From positions 1 through 38,741 of IMG/VR virus record IMGVR_UViG_3300030406_001938: a DNA stretch of 38,741 nucleotides. One strand, given 5' to 3'. Positions 14,423 through 21,863 of the stretch are shown piece by piece. The notes beneath the pieces are model-generated. The model was not told where the DNA came from. It saw only the letters and a program-made list of their open reading frames with translations, and ran no database searches. The position numbers and the translations under genes are program-made. The stretch comes from a virus. The first letter of the stretch is position 1, and every line of letters begins with the position of its first letter.

Positions 14423-15420
14423 GCAACATAGACAAATATGACGACTTAAAAGCAATCGCAAAAGACTTTCATGCGTCTGGCTTTTTTGCGTCAATCAAAA
14501 ATCCACAACAAGCGTTGGTAACAATCATGGCTGGACGTGAGCTAGGCATGGGGCCATTCGAGGCAATGAGTAACATCTATGTCATACAAGGCAGACCAGC
14601 GTATTACGCACATAAATATGGCGATATGATCAAGAGATCAGGTAAATATGATTTCAAGGTCTTAACTCTTACAGACACAGAGTGTGTCATTCAGTTTTTA
14701 CAAGATGGGAAAATCATTGGGAAATCAGAATTTACGATGGAAGACGCTAAAAAAGCAGGGCTTGGGGGTACAAGCTGGACTAAGTATCCACGTAACATGT
14801 TGTACTCTAGAGCAATCAGCAATGGTGCTAAGTGGTACTGTCCTGATGCTTTCAATGGTGCTGCGTACACACCTGAAGAACTTGGTGCTGAAGTTGAGGT
14901 AGACGAACATGGCACAGAAACAGTGATATCTATACCTAGGGAAGATGTCGTAGTTCAAGATGCACCGACTCCTAATGATACGGAGCAAAGGGCAGAAACA
15001 AGTTCATCTTCCCCAGAAGTTGCTGAAGATGTACAGGAAGAACGTTCTGAAGGGGGCGTACAGCTAGAGATTGACGAAACGTTGTCACGACCTGGCGTTA
15101 CTGTTACGAAAGCAGCTGACTTTGAGATAGGTCAGTTCTCAGAAAGAGCATCACAAAAAGGTGATCCAATGGGTTCAATATCTATCATAAGCACATACAC
15201 GCTACCAGCTGGTGTAACTCAATATTGGGACGAATTTACTGTGAGCCCTTTTACTATGCAAGATAAACTTGAATTGTACAGGGGACTTCAAGCTGGCGAT
15301 AAGATAACTGCAAAGCTTATCTTTGAGAGCAAAGGTCCTAAGCAAAATTACCAGAACATAGACGTGGTAATGAAGCACCCATCTGATGACGATAAGTCAG
15401 AAGATGAACAACCTTGGTAA
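14419..15420 (+). CDS. recT: RecT-type single-strand annealing protein with extra C-terminal domain
   Basis: 333 aa. Residues 1 to about 160 show the RecT pattern: ALVTIMAGRELGMGPFEAM, then YVIQGRPAYYAHKYGDMI, FTMEDAKKAGL, YPRNMLYSRAISNGAKWYCP and YTPEELGAEV (Tyr150 onward). RecT proteins anneal complementary strands during phage recombination and replication. After a low-complexity linker, residues about 220-318 form a beta-rich region of unknown family. The protein ends in an acidic tail with a terminal aromatic (DDDKSEDEQPW), reminiscent of SSB-type tails. Upstream gene overlaps by ATGA. The RecT call is strong; the nature of the C-terminal domain is open. Confidence 0.87.
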   Translation: MSNIDKYDDLKAIAKDFHASGFFASIKNPQQALVTIMAGRELGMGPFEAMSNIYVIQGRPAYYAHKYGDMIKRSGKYDFKVLTLTDTECVIQFLQDGKIIGKSEFTMEDAKKAGLGGTSWTKYPRNMLYSRAISNGAKWYCPDAFNGAAYTPEELGAEVEVDEHGTETVISIPREDVVVQDAPTPNDTEQRAETSSSSPEVAEDVQEERSEGGVQLEIDETLSRPGVTVTKAADFEIGQFSERASQKGDPMGSISIISTYTLPAGVTQYWDEFTVSPFTMQDKLELYRGLQAGDKITAKLIFESKGPKQNYQNIDVVMKHPSDDDKSEDEQPW

Positions 15421-15431
15421 ATTCCGTATCT

Positions 15432-15471
15432 GTTCTGCTGCATGTTCACGTGGGGTGCCATGCAGTAGAAC
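15432..15471 (+). promoter_or_regulatory. Intergenic hairpin between recT and the following small gene
   Basis: GTTCTGCTGCATG (15432-15444) pairs with CATGCAGTAGAAC (15459-15471) over 13 bp with one G-T wobble and a 14-base loop. No U-tract follows, so a processing or stabilising role fits better than termination. A short direct repeat AGAACTAGAAC follows it. Confidence 0.6.
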
Positions 15472-15509
15472 TAGAACTTATACAAAAAGAACTAGAACAA
15501 AGGAACAAT

Positions 15510-15719
15510 ATGAACTATAGAACTAAACTGTACAAATCCATATACGAAGAAGTTTGCGATGAAGCTGACGCTATAGACTGGGGTGATGCAACATACGGCG
15601 ACAAAGTAGCATGGATTTCACAAGAAACAAGACGCAGACATGAACAGCGTTACAACAGACCAGATACTCCAGACATAGATTCAATCCAACTTAATAACTT
15701 TGAGAACAGGAGAGCATGA
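15510..15719 (+). CDS. Small hypothetical acidic protein
   Basis: 69 aa from ATG 15510 (MNYRTKLYKS), chosen for its SD (AAAGGAAC); the longer frame from 15414 would start inside recT and run through a hairpin. Contains a conserved-looking stretch EVCDEADAIDWGDATYGDKVAW. No family recognised. Ends in an ATGATG overlap with the next gene. Confidence 0.6.
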   Translation: MNYRTKLYKSIYEEVCDEADAIDWGDATYGDKVAWISQETRRRHEQRYNRPDTPDIDSIQLNNFENRRA

Positions 15720-15916
15720 TGAAATACGCAACACGAGAAGAAAAGATAGAAAAGATACTCCAGTATTGGGAAGAAGGTTGGTACTCTGGCAAACTTCAAG
15801 ACGCTTTTGATGAACTCAAAGGACTTCACACAGGCCAAGAGTTTCCACTCACACAATGGAATGACGAAGAAATAGGTTGGGAATACGAAGAAGCAGAAAG
15901 GTTTTTCAATGAGTGA
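15716..15916 (+). CDS. Small hypothetical Glu/Trp-rich protein
   Basis: 66 aa, coupled to the upstream stop. Helical and very acidic with five tryptophans (YWEEGWYSGK, GWEYEEAERFF). Overlaps the helicase-loader gene by 8 bases. Function unknown; the position between recT and the loader suggests a replication accessory. Confidence 0.6.
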   Translation: MMKYATREEKIEKILQYWEEGWYSGKLQDAFDELKGLHTGQEFPLTQWNDEEIGWEYEEAERFFNE

Positions 15917-16790
15917 TTTTAAACCACTGTTTGACAAAGCTGATCCACGTGAACACCCTAACAGGGATTTCTCTCAACCAGTTTTGCCCGACAGAACAAC
16001 AAAACAAGACCAATTCATAAAAGACGATAGCATTAGGATACGTGATAAATTTCCTGGTCATCGTATGCCACTATCATCTCCATGCTTTTGCGATGGTATG
16101 CTGTGGGTAATGCCCACAATAGATGGCAAGGTCTTTGGTGTAGGACACCCTGACTTCGGTAAAGCCATAGCTTGCAGCTGTTACGCAGCAGAGAGCCAAG
16201 GCAAGAAACGTCAGTATCTCTGGTCTATGTCTGGTCTTAGTCAGACAGACTACATACCAAAACTAGCAGATTACAATGAAAACTTGTCGCAAGACGCTGG
16301 ACACGCTAAGAACAGTGTGATTGAGTGGATTGAAGACAAGACAAACCCATGGCTAATACTTGTAGGGCCACCTGGTCTTGGCAAGACACACTTGTCAAAA
16401 GCAGCAACTGCCAACTTAATCGGGCTTGGAAAGCCTGTTATGTTTGCAACAGTAAGAGATGTGCTCAACAAGAGTCGTAGCTGGATTACGAGTAAGCAAA
16501 GCGATAAATGGGTTGAATATCTTGCAAGTTTAGAGAATATCCAGTATCTTGTGTTAGATGACTTAGGACAAGAATACTCCACCGACTGGAGTAGACAAGT
16601 CTTGTTCGACATTATTGACACACGATATGAAAGCAGAAGACCCACACTTATCACAACAAACATTCAATCATCTGAATGGAATGACTACCTTGGCAAAGCA
16701 TGTGCTGACAGATTGCAGGACTATAATCTTAGCCTTCAAGTAGTTATGCGTGGTAAGAGTGTACGTCAAAAGCTAAACAGAGATGGATAG
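15909..16790 (+). CDS. DnaC-like helicase loader ATPase
   Basis: 293 aa. Walker A GPPGLGKT at residues 153-160 and Walker B YLVLDDLG with Asp217-Asp218. A sensor-1 segment (PTLITTN) and an arginine-finger region (ADRLQD) complete the DnaC/IstB-type AAA+ core. The N-terminal part has CFCDG and CSC cysteine pairs (about residues 59-95) that could bind zinc. Loaders of this type open the DnaB ring and place it on single-stranded DNA. No DnaB-like helicase is encoded in the window, so the likely partner is the host helicase. Confidence 0.85.
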   Translation: MSDFKPLFDKADPREHPNRDFSQPVLPDRTTKQDQFIKDDSIRIRDKFPGHRMPLSSPCFCDGMLWVMPTIDGKVFGVGHPDFGKAIACSCYAAESQGKKRQYLWSMSGLSQTDYIPKLADYNENLSQDAGHAKNSVIEWIEDKTNPWLILVGPPGLGKTHLSKAATANLIGLGKPVMFATVRDVLNKSRSWITSKQSDKWVEYLASLENIQYLVLDDLGQEYSTDWSRQVLFDIIDTRYESRRPTLITTNIQSSEWNDYLGKACADRLQDYNLSLQVVMRGKSVRQKLNRDG

Positions 16791-17166
16791 ATCAACTTGG
16801 AAAAAATGGGAACGCAAGGTTGCTGAATGGTTTGGTGGCGATAAGGTTAATGCAAAAAGAATACCTGTTACAGGTAGAAACTCAGGCGATGTGCCTGACG
16901 TTGAAACAATCAAGTTTGCAATTGAAGTTAAAGCTGGCAAAGTAGTTAGTTCAAGGACGCTAAAGGCTGTAGAACAAGCTAAAAAAGCTGGGGCAACAAC
17001 AAGAAAAATACCTGTTGTTGTACAAGTACACAAGCTTAACAATAGTAAAGCTATACCATTAGTTACCCTTGACCTTGCTACGTTCCTAAAAATTACAGAA
17101 CCAATACGCAAAGAAGAAAAGCGTATAAAATTAAGTTTGGACAACTCTAAAGGGTTGAGTATTTAA
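16783..17166 (+). CDS. PD-(D/E)XK nuclease, Holliday-junction-resolvase-like
   Basis: 127 aa; start overlaps the loader gene's end by 8 bases. Glu10 (WKKWERKVAEWFGG), Asp36/Asp39 (SGDVPDVE) and Glu48-x-Lys50 (AIEVKAGK) fit the PD-(D/E)XK active site. The size and N-terminal acidic helix match small phage/archaeal junction resolvases. It probably trims or resolves branched replicative DNA before packaging and may act with RecT. It is the last gene of the rightward block. An exact substrate cannot be read from sequence. Confidence 0.78.
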   Translation: MDRSTWKKWERKVAEWFGGDKVNAKRIPVTGRNSGDVPDVETIKFAIEVKAGKVVSSRTLKAVEQAKKAGATTRKIPVVVQVHKLNNSKAIPLVTLDLATFLKITEPIRKEEKRIKLSLDNSKGLSI

Positions 17167-17265
17167 CATTCCAAAAAGCATAAAATAAAACTGTCCTACA
17201 ACAGTTGCGAAGCATTCCAAAAAGATTTACAATGGGAATGTTCATATTTGATCCCTTAGATCAAA
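17167..17265. repeat. Short repeats and hairpins in the convergent intergenic region
   Basis: CATTCCAAAAAG occurs twice (17167-17178, 17213-17224) and its CATTCC is mirrored by GGAATG at 17235-17240. Hairpins AACTGT/ACAGTT (17189-17206) and TTTGATC/GATCAAA (17247-17265) lie in the same 100 bases. They precede the main terminator and may assist termination or protect the 3' end. Confidence 0.5.
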
Positions 17266-17278
17266 GTTACTAAATAAC

Positions 17279-17335
17279 AGGGACACACGATAAACGTTTT
17301 TCCTCCAAGAAAAATAATTGTGTGTCCCTTTTTTT
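17279..17335 (+). terminator. Terminator at the convergence of early and late blocks
   Basis: AGGGACACAC (17279-17288) pairs with GTGTGTCCCT (17320-17329), followed by seven Ts (17329-17335). The loop has a second TTTTTC/GAAAAA pairing. It ends rightward transcription after the nuclease gene. The T-run touches the stop of the leftward FmdB-like gene. Confidence 0.8.
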
Positions 17336-17489
17336 ATATCCTGAAATCAAATTGATAGAAACTCTTACGATCCCTAGTCCCCTCACCACAATCAGGACAC
17401 AGCTCTACGCTATCCTCATATCCTGATATAACCTCAAAAGTATCTGTATCGCAGTCAGGGTTATTGCACAAAAATTCATACAATGGCAT
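17334..17489 (-). CDS. FmdB-like zinc-ribbon protein
   Basis: 51 aa beginning MPLYEFLCNNPDC, the hallmark opening of FmdB-type zinc ribbons. Cys8 and Cys13 pair with Cys31-P-D-Cys34 to make one zinc site. Its ATG overlaps the stop of the upstream 364-aa gene (TAATG), so it is translated as the last gene of the late block. The spacing C-x4-C is slightly longer than the usual C-x2-C. FmdB-type proteins are of uncertain function; some are proposed regulators. Confidence 0.75.
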   Translation of the reverse strand: MPLYEFLCNNPDCDTDTFEVISGYEDSVELCPDCGEGTRDRKSFYQFDFRI

Positions 17490-18583
17490 TAGTCTGGCTT
17501 CCTTGTTACTTCTCCCATAAGCACTTCAACGTTACCATTTACTGCCCAATTAGCTGACGCAACTGTACTAGATACTGTCAACGCCTTAGTAACCAAGCTA
17601 TTATCTCCACCCACCCTGTTAAAAGTTATCTCTATTTCACCCACGTCCAGCTTCTTCAAATCGCATGATCCACCACTAGAAACTATGTTAGTAAGGTTTA
17701 GCTCGTTTACGTATGTCTTAGAAGAACTCATGGAATCTAGTGGTGAAATGTGTATTCGGTCATACAACCCACCTTCTGTCTGTAATAGGTCTGACATATA
17801 GTAACCACCCGAAACTCGCAAGTTTGGTATCGTAGAAGACGCTGTTTGGTACACAGAAAGTCCATCGGCCTGATTATCTTTTATTGTAATCTTGTTTGCG
17901 TTAATGTTTTCTAAATTCAAAGTCTTGCAACTATTCCTGCTAAATATAAGCTTACCTATCTCTATCCTAGTATTATTACCATCAATCAATATAGCTTCAG
18001 TTTTACCTGTGGGTAACGCCGAAGCTTGACCATTAGATGCGTAGGACGTACCTACGTTTACATCTGATATAGTAATTGTTTCAACTGGGGTATCGTTCAA
18101 TAAAACTCTTAACGTATTAGTTGTAACTTCATTCTTAAACTGTTCTTCTAGTTCAGAGTTAGGTATTTCAGATGGAGCTAGGTATACTCCTGCGTCACGA
18201 TTGCTAAAAGATCTCTCAGCTAATATAGTTTCATTTACAACTACACCAGTACCTACAGTAGAACCTACAGCTAAGAAGCTCATCGCCATCTGTGGACTAA
18301 AGCCCAGCTTCAGAAGAAAACTGTACGGGCTTGATACAACCTGAAAAAATCTGTGCCACTTCTTACTTTCTTGATCAAGATAATCAATCTTTGCAAATAT
18401 ATAATCACGTATTATGACACCTTTTTTATAGGCCTGGATAGATAACAGTAGCGGAGATTTAACAACGAGAACAATCATTCTTTTAAATGCACGTAATATT
18501 TCATACGCAAAGTTAGCTGCGCCTTTAACTACTGCAAAGGGGATTCCTAGTATTTTTTTAATTATTCTTAATATTTTTTTCAT
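17489..18583 (-). CDS. Membrane-anchored beta-rich protein, unknown function
   Basis: 364 aa from ATG 18583 (MKKILRIIKK), which overlaps the upstream stop (ATGA); a GTG 42 bases earlier in frame would lie within the upstream gene. Residues 1-60 are Lys/Ile-rich and amphipathic, and a hydrophobic stretch (about 95-120, MAMSFLAVGSTVGTGVVV) could span a membrane. From about residue 150 the protein is Thr/Ser/Asn-rich with regularly spaced short strands (LNLENINANKITIKDN), suggesting a beta-helix or beta-solenoid. A late virion or lysis-associated role is possible. No family recognised. Confidence 0.65.
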   Translation of the reverse strand: MKKILRIIKKILGIPFAVVKGAANFAYEILRAFKRMIVLVVKSPLLLSIQAYKKGVIIRDYIFAKIDYLDQESKKWHRFFQVVSSPYSFLLKLGFSPQMAMSFLAVGSTVGTGVVVNETILAERSFSNRDAGVYLAPSEIPNSELEEQFKNEVTTNTLRVLLNDTPVETITISDVNVGTSYASNGQASALPTGKTEAILIDGNNTRIEIGKLIFSRNSCKTLNLENINANKITIKDNQADGLSVYQTASSTIPNLRVSGGYYMSDLLQTEGGLYDRIHISPLDSMSSSKTYVNELNLTNIVSSGGSCDLKKLDVGEIEITFNRVGGDNSLVTKALTVSSTVASANWAVNGNVEVLMGEVTRKPD

Positions 18584-18681
18584 TTTGAGTATACTTCTCC
18601 AATTACAATTATACCCGCTAAACACAAACCAAGTAAAACGCCTGACGCTACAAGGCCTCTTTTAGCTTTGTTCCTATTCAC
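18580..18681 (-). CDS. 33-aa single-span membrane peptide (possible lysis factor)
   Basis: GTG start at 18681 overlaps the end of the holin-like gene; the stop overlaps the next start (ATGA). A basic N-terminus (NRNKAKRG) precedes one hydrophobic segment (LVASGVLLGLCLAGIIVIG), then a short polar tail. The tight overlap on both sides argues that it is real. It could be a small spanin-like, antiholin or lysis peptide; the sequence alone does not decide. Confidence 0.55.
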   Translation of the reverse strand: MNRNKAKRGLVASGVLLGLCLAGIIVIGEVYSK

Positions 18682-18832
18682 TTTCCAGGACCTTCATGCC
18701 TAGAGCTATGATTCCCCCTACACAGCCAGTAGCTATCTCGTTGTATTCATTAACAATACCTATGCAAGATAGTATACCTAAGACAATGATTGCCAAAAAT
18801 ATTTGTGGTCTTAGTTTTCCCATAAACTTCAT
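18674..18832 (-). CDS. Two-span small membrane protein, holin candidate
   Basis: 52 aa, MKFMGKLRPQ, with two hydrophobic segments (IFLAIIVLGILSCIGIV and IATGCVGGIIALGM) and a charged C-terminus. The size, two spans, and pattern of a short basic N-terminus followed by FLAIIVLG resemble small phage holins, which permeabilise the inner membrane at the end of infection. It starts by ATGA overlap with the upstream basic-protein gene. No endolysin is recognised nearby, so the assignment is provisional. Confidence 0.6.
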   Translation of the reverse strand: MKFMGKLRPQIFLAIIVLGILSCIGIVNEYNEIATGCVGGIIALGMKVLESE

Positions 18833-19110
18833 TTCTTTTTCTTCTTCTTGTGTCTAGCTGCAAAGTTCCTGGCTGCTTCTTTGCTGCCAAATCCCCATGC
18901 TTTTAACGCTAGTTTTAATCTTGTTGGTCTGCCTTTCTTGTCTTTTAAAGGCCCTGCCATTCCACCAAATCGTGCAGCAAAGCTTACACGTCTAGGACTT
19001 GTGCCTGACTTTAATGGTCTTTTAAGGTTAGATCCTTCTGTACGCTTAAAGTATGCACGTCCTGCCGCATTTAACCCTCCTTTAGGGTTCTGGTATTTCT
19101 TTTTAGGCAT
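18829..19110 (-). CDS. Lys/Arg-rich small protein, marine-phage DUF6321-like
   Basis: 93 aa, very basic, starting MPKKKYQNPKGGLNAAGRAY and ending in KKKKKK. The segments GLNAAGRAYFKR, SPRRVSFAARFGGMAGPL, and AWGFGSKEAARNFAAR are familiar from small uncharacterised basic proteins in many cyanophage and marine phage genomes (DUF6321 as I recall it; the number should be checked). Probably binds nucleic acid or the virion interior. Overlaps the holin-like gene by ATGA and the previous gene by 8 bases. Confidence 0.7.
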   Translation of the reverse strand: MPKKKYQNPKGGLNAAGRAYFKRTEGSNLKRPLKSGTSPRRVSFAARFGGMAGPLKDKKGRPTRLKLALKAWGFGSKEAARNFAARHKKKKKK

Positions 19111-19345
19111 TTCTTACCGCCTTTCTTACTTTTTTAGAATACTTAGCACGACTGCCTACACCACCAGCTTTACGTTTTTTACGATTGCTTGCAGCTTTTT
19201 CTGATGCAGTCATTCTGTCACGTACAGATTTAGGTAAATACCTTCCACGTTTACGTTTAGGTTTCTTTTCATCACCCTTAGTAACGTAACCCCATTTCTG
19301 TTTTCCCCATTTAGTTAATGATCTTTGTGACTTAGCTTTGGCCAT
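19103..19345 (-). CDS. Very basic small phage protein
   Basis: 80 aa from ATG 19345 (MAKAKSQRSLTKWGKQKWG), overlapping the previous stop (TAATG); a longer frame from 19411 lies inside the upstream gene. The motif KWGKQKWGYVTKGDEKKPKRKRGRYLPKS recurs in marine phages as a conserved basic protein (shown here in part: GRYLPKSVRDRMTASEKAA). More than a third of residues are Lys or Arg. A DNA-binding or packaged role is inferred from charge only. Confidence 0.68.
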   Translation of the reverse strand: MAKAKSQRSLTKWGKQKWGYVTKGDEKKPKRKRGRYLPKSVRDRMTASEKAASNRKKRKAGGVGSRAKYSKKVRKAVRNA

Positions 19346-19548
19346 TATCTGTAGCCTCCACCAGCTTTCTTGTATGCACGAGCAAGCATCTGAGCTTTTC
19401 GTGCAGACCATTTGCCGGCAGCTCCACCTTTACTTCCTGCTTTAATACGTTGAAATATACGTTTTCTCATAGCAGGTTTAGTGTAGTTACCAGCTTCATT
19501 AACCCGTGATTTAGTTTTCTTTTTAGTTGTTTTTTTTCTACTTGCCAT
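19345..19548 (-). CDS. Basic small protein with SARKAQ motif (DUF5872-like)
   Basis: 67 aa. N-terminal poly-Lys/Thr stretch, then SRVNEAGNYTKPAMRKR and GKWSARKAQMLARAYKKAGGGY. This C-terminal pattern is shared by short proteins in cyanophages and other marine phages (DUF5872 from memory). It is the first of three adjacent very basic genes, and its start lies within the end of the upstream 73-aa gene. Function unknown. Confidence 0.7.
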   Translation of the reverse strand: MASRKKTTKKKTKSRVNEAGNYTKPAMRKRIFQRIKAGSKGGAAGKWSARKAQMLARAYKKAGGGYR

Positions 19549-19759
19549 TACCTTTTAATATTCCTAGCCCATTTTTACCTGCAAGTGTCAACCACTCTTG
19601 TGGTGTCACTTTGCCATCTTCAAGTATATCTGCGAATAAATTTCCTATTCTTACAAGTTCTTCTTTTTCGTCTACGTTTTTAAGTGTAGCCAAAAAAAAC
19701 TTAACAATATTCTTGTATGGTTGTGGCATTAAAGGTAGTAGTGATGTAAATAGTTTCAT
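19538..19759 (-). CDS. Small helical hypothetical protein
   Basis: 73 aa. Starts MKLFTSLLPLMPQPYKNIVKF, an amphipathic N-terminus, followed by a helix with charged residues and a Gly-rich end. The N-terminal hydrophobic stretch is short and not a clear membrane span. Overlaps the next gene by 11 bases. No family recognised. Confidence 0.6.
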   Translation of the reverse strand: MKLFTSLLPLMPQPYKNIVKFFLATLKNVDEKEELVRIGNLFADILEDGKVTPQEWLTLAGKNGLGILKGNGK

Positions 19760-19772
19760 GGCTCCTCCTGAT

Positions 19773-19985
19773 TTACTCTACTTTCTTTTCTTCTTTTTGC
19801 CCGAAGACTTTTTTATCTTTATCTTCGGTTTTTTGTACTTGTACGCTTTTCCCATTGGCATGGTTAGCTCCTTTTTGTATCTGTCTGTTTAAGTCTAAAA
19901 CAAGTAGTTCTAGCTCTGCTATTCTTTGATTCCGACCTTGTATCAAAGTTAATAAATCTGCTTTAGTTTGTTCTTCTGATGGCAT
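19773..19985 (-). CDS. Small coiled-coil protein
   Basis: 70 aa. Residues about 10-38 (LLTLIQGRNQRIAELELLVLDLNRQI) form a Leu/Ile heptad coiled coil; the rest is Lys-, Glu- and Gln-rich and unstructured. Start overlaps the previous stop (19985 shared). Likely a late accessory such as a trimeric chaperone or lysis regulator, but nothing specific shows this. Confidence 0.6.
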   Translation of the reverse strand: MPSEEQTKADLLTLIQGRNQRIAELELLVLDLNRQIQKGANHANGKSVQVQKTEDKDKKVFGQKEEKKVE

Positions 19986-20323
19986 TACTCCTCCTGATCT
20001 GCATCATAATCTTCTTGGGTTAAGTATACCTTAATATTCTTTCCGCCCAAACTGTTTACTGTATTAAGTTGTTCTGTTAATACTGTCCAACCATCAGTAT
20101 CATCATATTTAGTAAATCCGCCAAACCATGTATGTATTGCTGGAACATCATGAATAACTTCGTGAGTTGTAGTATTTATATCACCTACAGTAAGAAGTCT
20201 TGCGCCACTTTTCAATGAAATAGTTGCATGGGTACTTGTAAGATTAATATTGTTTATATCAACAAGATTAGTAAAGTAATAAGTTACTACCTTGTTATCT
20301 TTTCTTCGTATAATACTGGCCAT
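19985..20323 (-). CDS. Hypothetical late protein after the tail-fibre genes
   Basis: 112 aa, beta-rich (VVTYYFTNLVDINNINLTST), with an acidic C-terminus (YDADQEE). It follows the 512-aa tail-spike candidate with one base between, so it may be a chaperone or small tail subunit. No family recognised. Confidence 0.62.
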   Translation of the reverse strand: MASIIRRKDNKVVTYYFTNLVDINNINLTSTHATISLKSGARLLTVGDINTTTHEVIHDVPAIHTWFGGFTKYDDTDGWTVLTEQLNTVNSLGGKNIKVYLTQEDYDADQEE

Positions 20324-20324
20324 A

Positions 20325-21863
20325 TTAAGGACTTCCTGTTGTTCCTGGTTCTAATGGTTTAAGCATCCATTGGTCATTAAATCCACCATCCATTGTTATC
20401 ATTCCCATAAGACCTTCTGGTCTTTCGTTTATATTAGTTTCGCCATAAGCACCCATTGTCAACCACTTTGTACCATTGTAAGCTGCACCATATCCTGGAG
20501 GGCGATAAGTGTGACTTAAAACAATAACTCCACCTTCAAGAGAACCTGTATAGCCTAGCTGTATATCTTCTGCTCTTTGTTGAGCATCTGCTGCTGCTCT
20601 AGTTGCGTTCCATTCTAATATAACACCTTTTGCCCTAGCATCGTAAGAACCTGAAATAGCAGCATCGTCATTATCAACAAAAAGAACAACCATACGACCT
20701 CTGCCTTTTACATAGTGTATTGATGCTCCACCATGGTCTGACTGATTATCACCAGGTGCTTGCATGTAATACCATAAGTTTTGTACATCATCGTTGTATC
20801 CACTACCTGATACTTTAGAGTATCCTGAACTATCATTGCCAGTTAGTTTAAAATATCGTATTGCTGTAGTGTCATTACTACCCTGCTGATGAAATATACA
20901 GGTTGATTCTGGGTAATATTGTGCCATAACACCTTCAAAACCACCTTCAACATTAGTAGGAAGTCTGTAATGACTTATCTCACTATCTAAGCTTAAAGCC
21001 ACTCTATCAGAAATACTACTTGTGCCAGTATGTTTTACAACTCTTATCTTACCTGAACTTGATGAATCGTTATACATAAGCACAGTTCTTTCAATATTGC
21101 CATCATAAACTGGAAAAGACATTCTATCATCATAGTCATCAAATTCTACAGCAGTACCTGCCGTTAGACTACCATTACTATTTAAATAGAATGCTTTAAC
21201 ATATTTTTTATTATCACCATCTTGGTTCATTGTCCACATATAAACATCGTATGCTTCGTTATAACTCATAAAACTTGAACAAACCTGTCTAATATTACCT
21301 GAAGTGCCATCAGCAACTTTTACATTAATTATAGTACTATCGCTACTATCAGTTTCTGTAAAATCACCTGAAGCAAAATCATAAGGGTTTGTAGAACTTT
21401 GTTTTGCACCAACATTAACACTGCCTATCCATGGTTGATAATAAGAACCAGTCCACGCTTCAAACCCAAGTACACATCTTGTTTTAGAAGCATCATAAAG
21501 AACCATGTTAAAAATAGTAACGCCTCCACTATGAAATACATAATCAGAGCCTTGATAAACTGTAGTTCCATTCCAAATCATGCACCTTATTGTGCCATAA
21601 TCACTATTACCATCATCACCCCATGCTACTATATGTTGGTCTGTACTAGGATCGTATGTTGTAAAAGTTCCAAAACCTCTTTCATCATCAAATACTCTTG
21701 CTGCTGTAGTTTCAGAACCTATTTCGTTTAAAGAGTAAGATGCTGAAAACGACTGCACTAAATCTAATCCGTTAATATGGTTTATGCTTCCACCTGCAAC
21801 ACCATTTACTTTTTCTATGCTGCCAAAAGCTACTTTATTAAATTCTGCAATTTCATTTCCCAT
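20325..21863 (-). CDS. Tail-appendage/receptor-binding protein candidate
   Basis: 512 aa. The N-terminal 35 residues (IAEFNKVAFGSIEKVNGVAGGSINHINGL) resemble the repeated attachment motif of virion proteins in many phages. The remainder is rich in Gly, Asp, Tyr and Trp with recurring strand-turn units (YDPSTDQHIVAWGD, YNEAYDVYMWT, YVKGRGRMVVLFVD), the look of a beta-propeller. Such proteins sit at the tail tip and bind surface polysaccharide or protein. Function is inferred from composition and from adjacency to the fibre gene (TAATG-type coupling at 21863). Confidence 0.65.
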   Translation of the reverse strand: MGNEIAEFNKVAFGSIEKVNGVAGGSINHINGLDLVQSFSASYSLNEIGSETTAARVFDDERGFGTFTTYDPSTDQHIVAWGDDGNSDYGTIRCMIWNGTTVYQGSDYVFHSGGVTIFNMVLYDASKTRCVLGFEAWTGSYYQPWIGSVNVGAKQSSTNPYDFASGDFTETDSSDSTIINVKVADGTSGNIRQVCSSFMSYNEAYDVYMWTMNQDGDNKKYVKAFYLNSNGSLTAGTAVEFDDYDDRMSFPVYDGNIERTVLMYNDSSSSGKIRVVKHTGTSSISDRVALSLDSEISHYRLPTNVEGGFEGVMAQYYPESTCIFHQQGSNDTTAIRYFKLTGNDSSGYSKVSGSGYNDDVQNLWYYMQAPGDNQSDHGGASIHYVKGRGRMVVLFVDNDDAAISGSYDARAKGVILEWNATRAAADAQQRAEDIQLGYTGSLEGGVIVLSHTYRPPGYGAAYNGTKWLTMGAYGETNINERPEGLMGMITMDGGFNDQWMLKPLEPGTTGSP

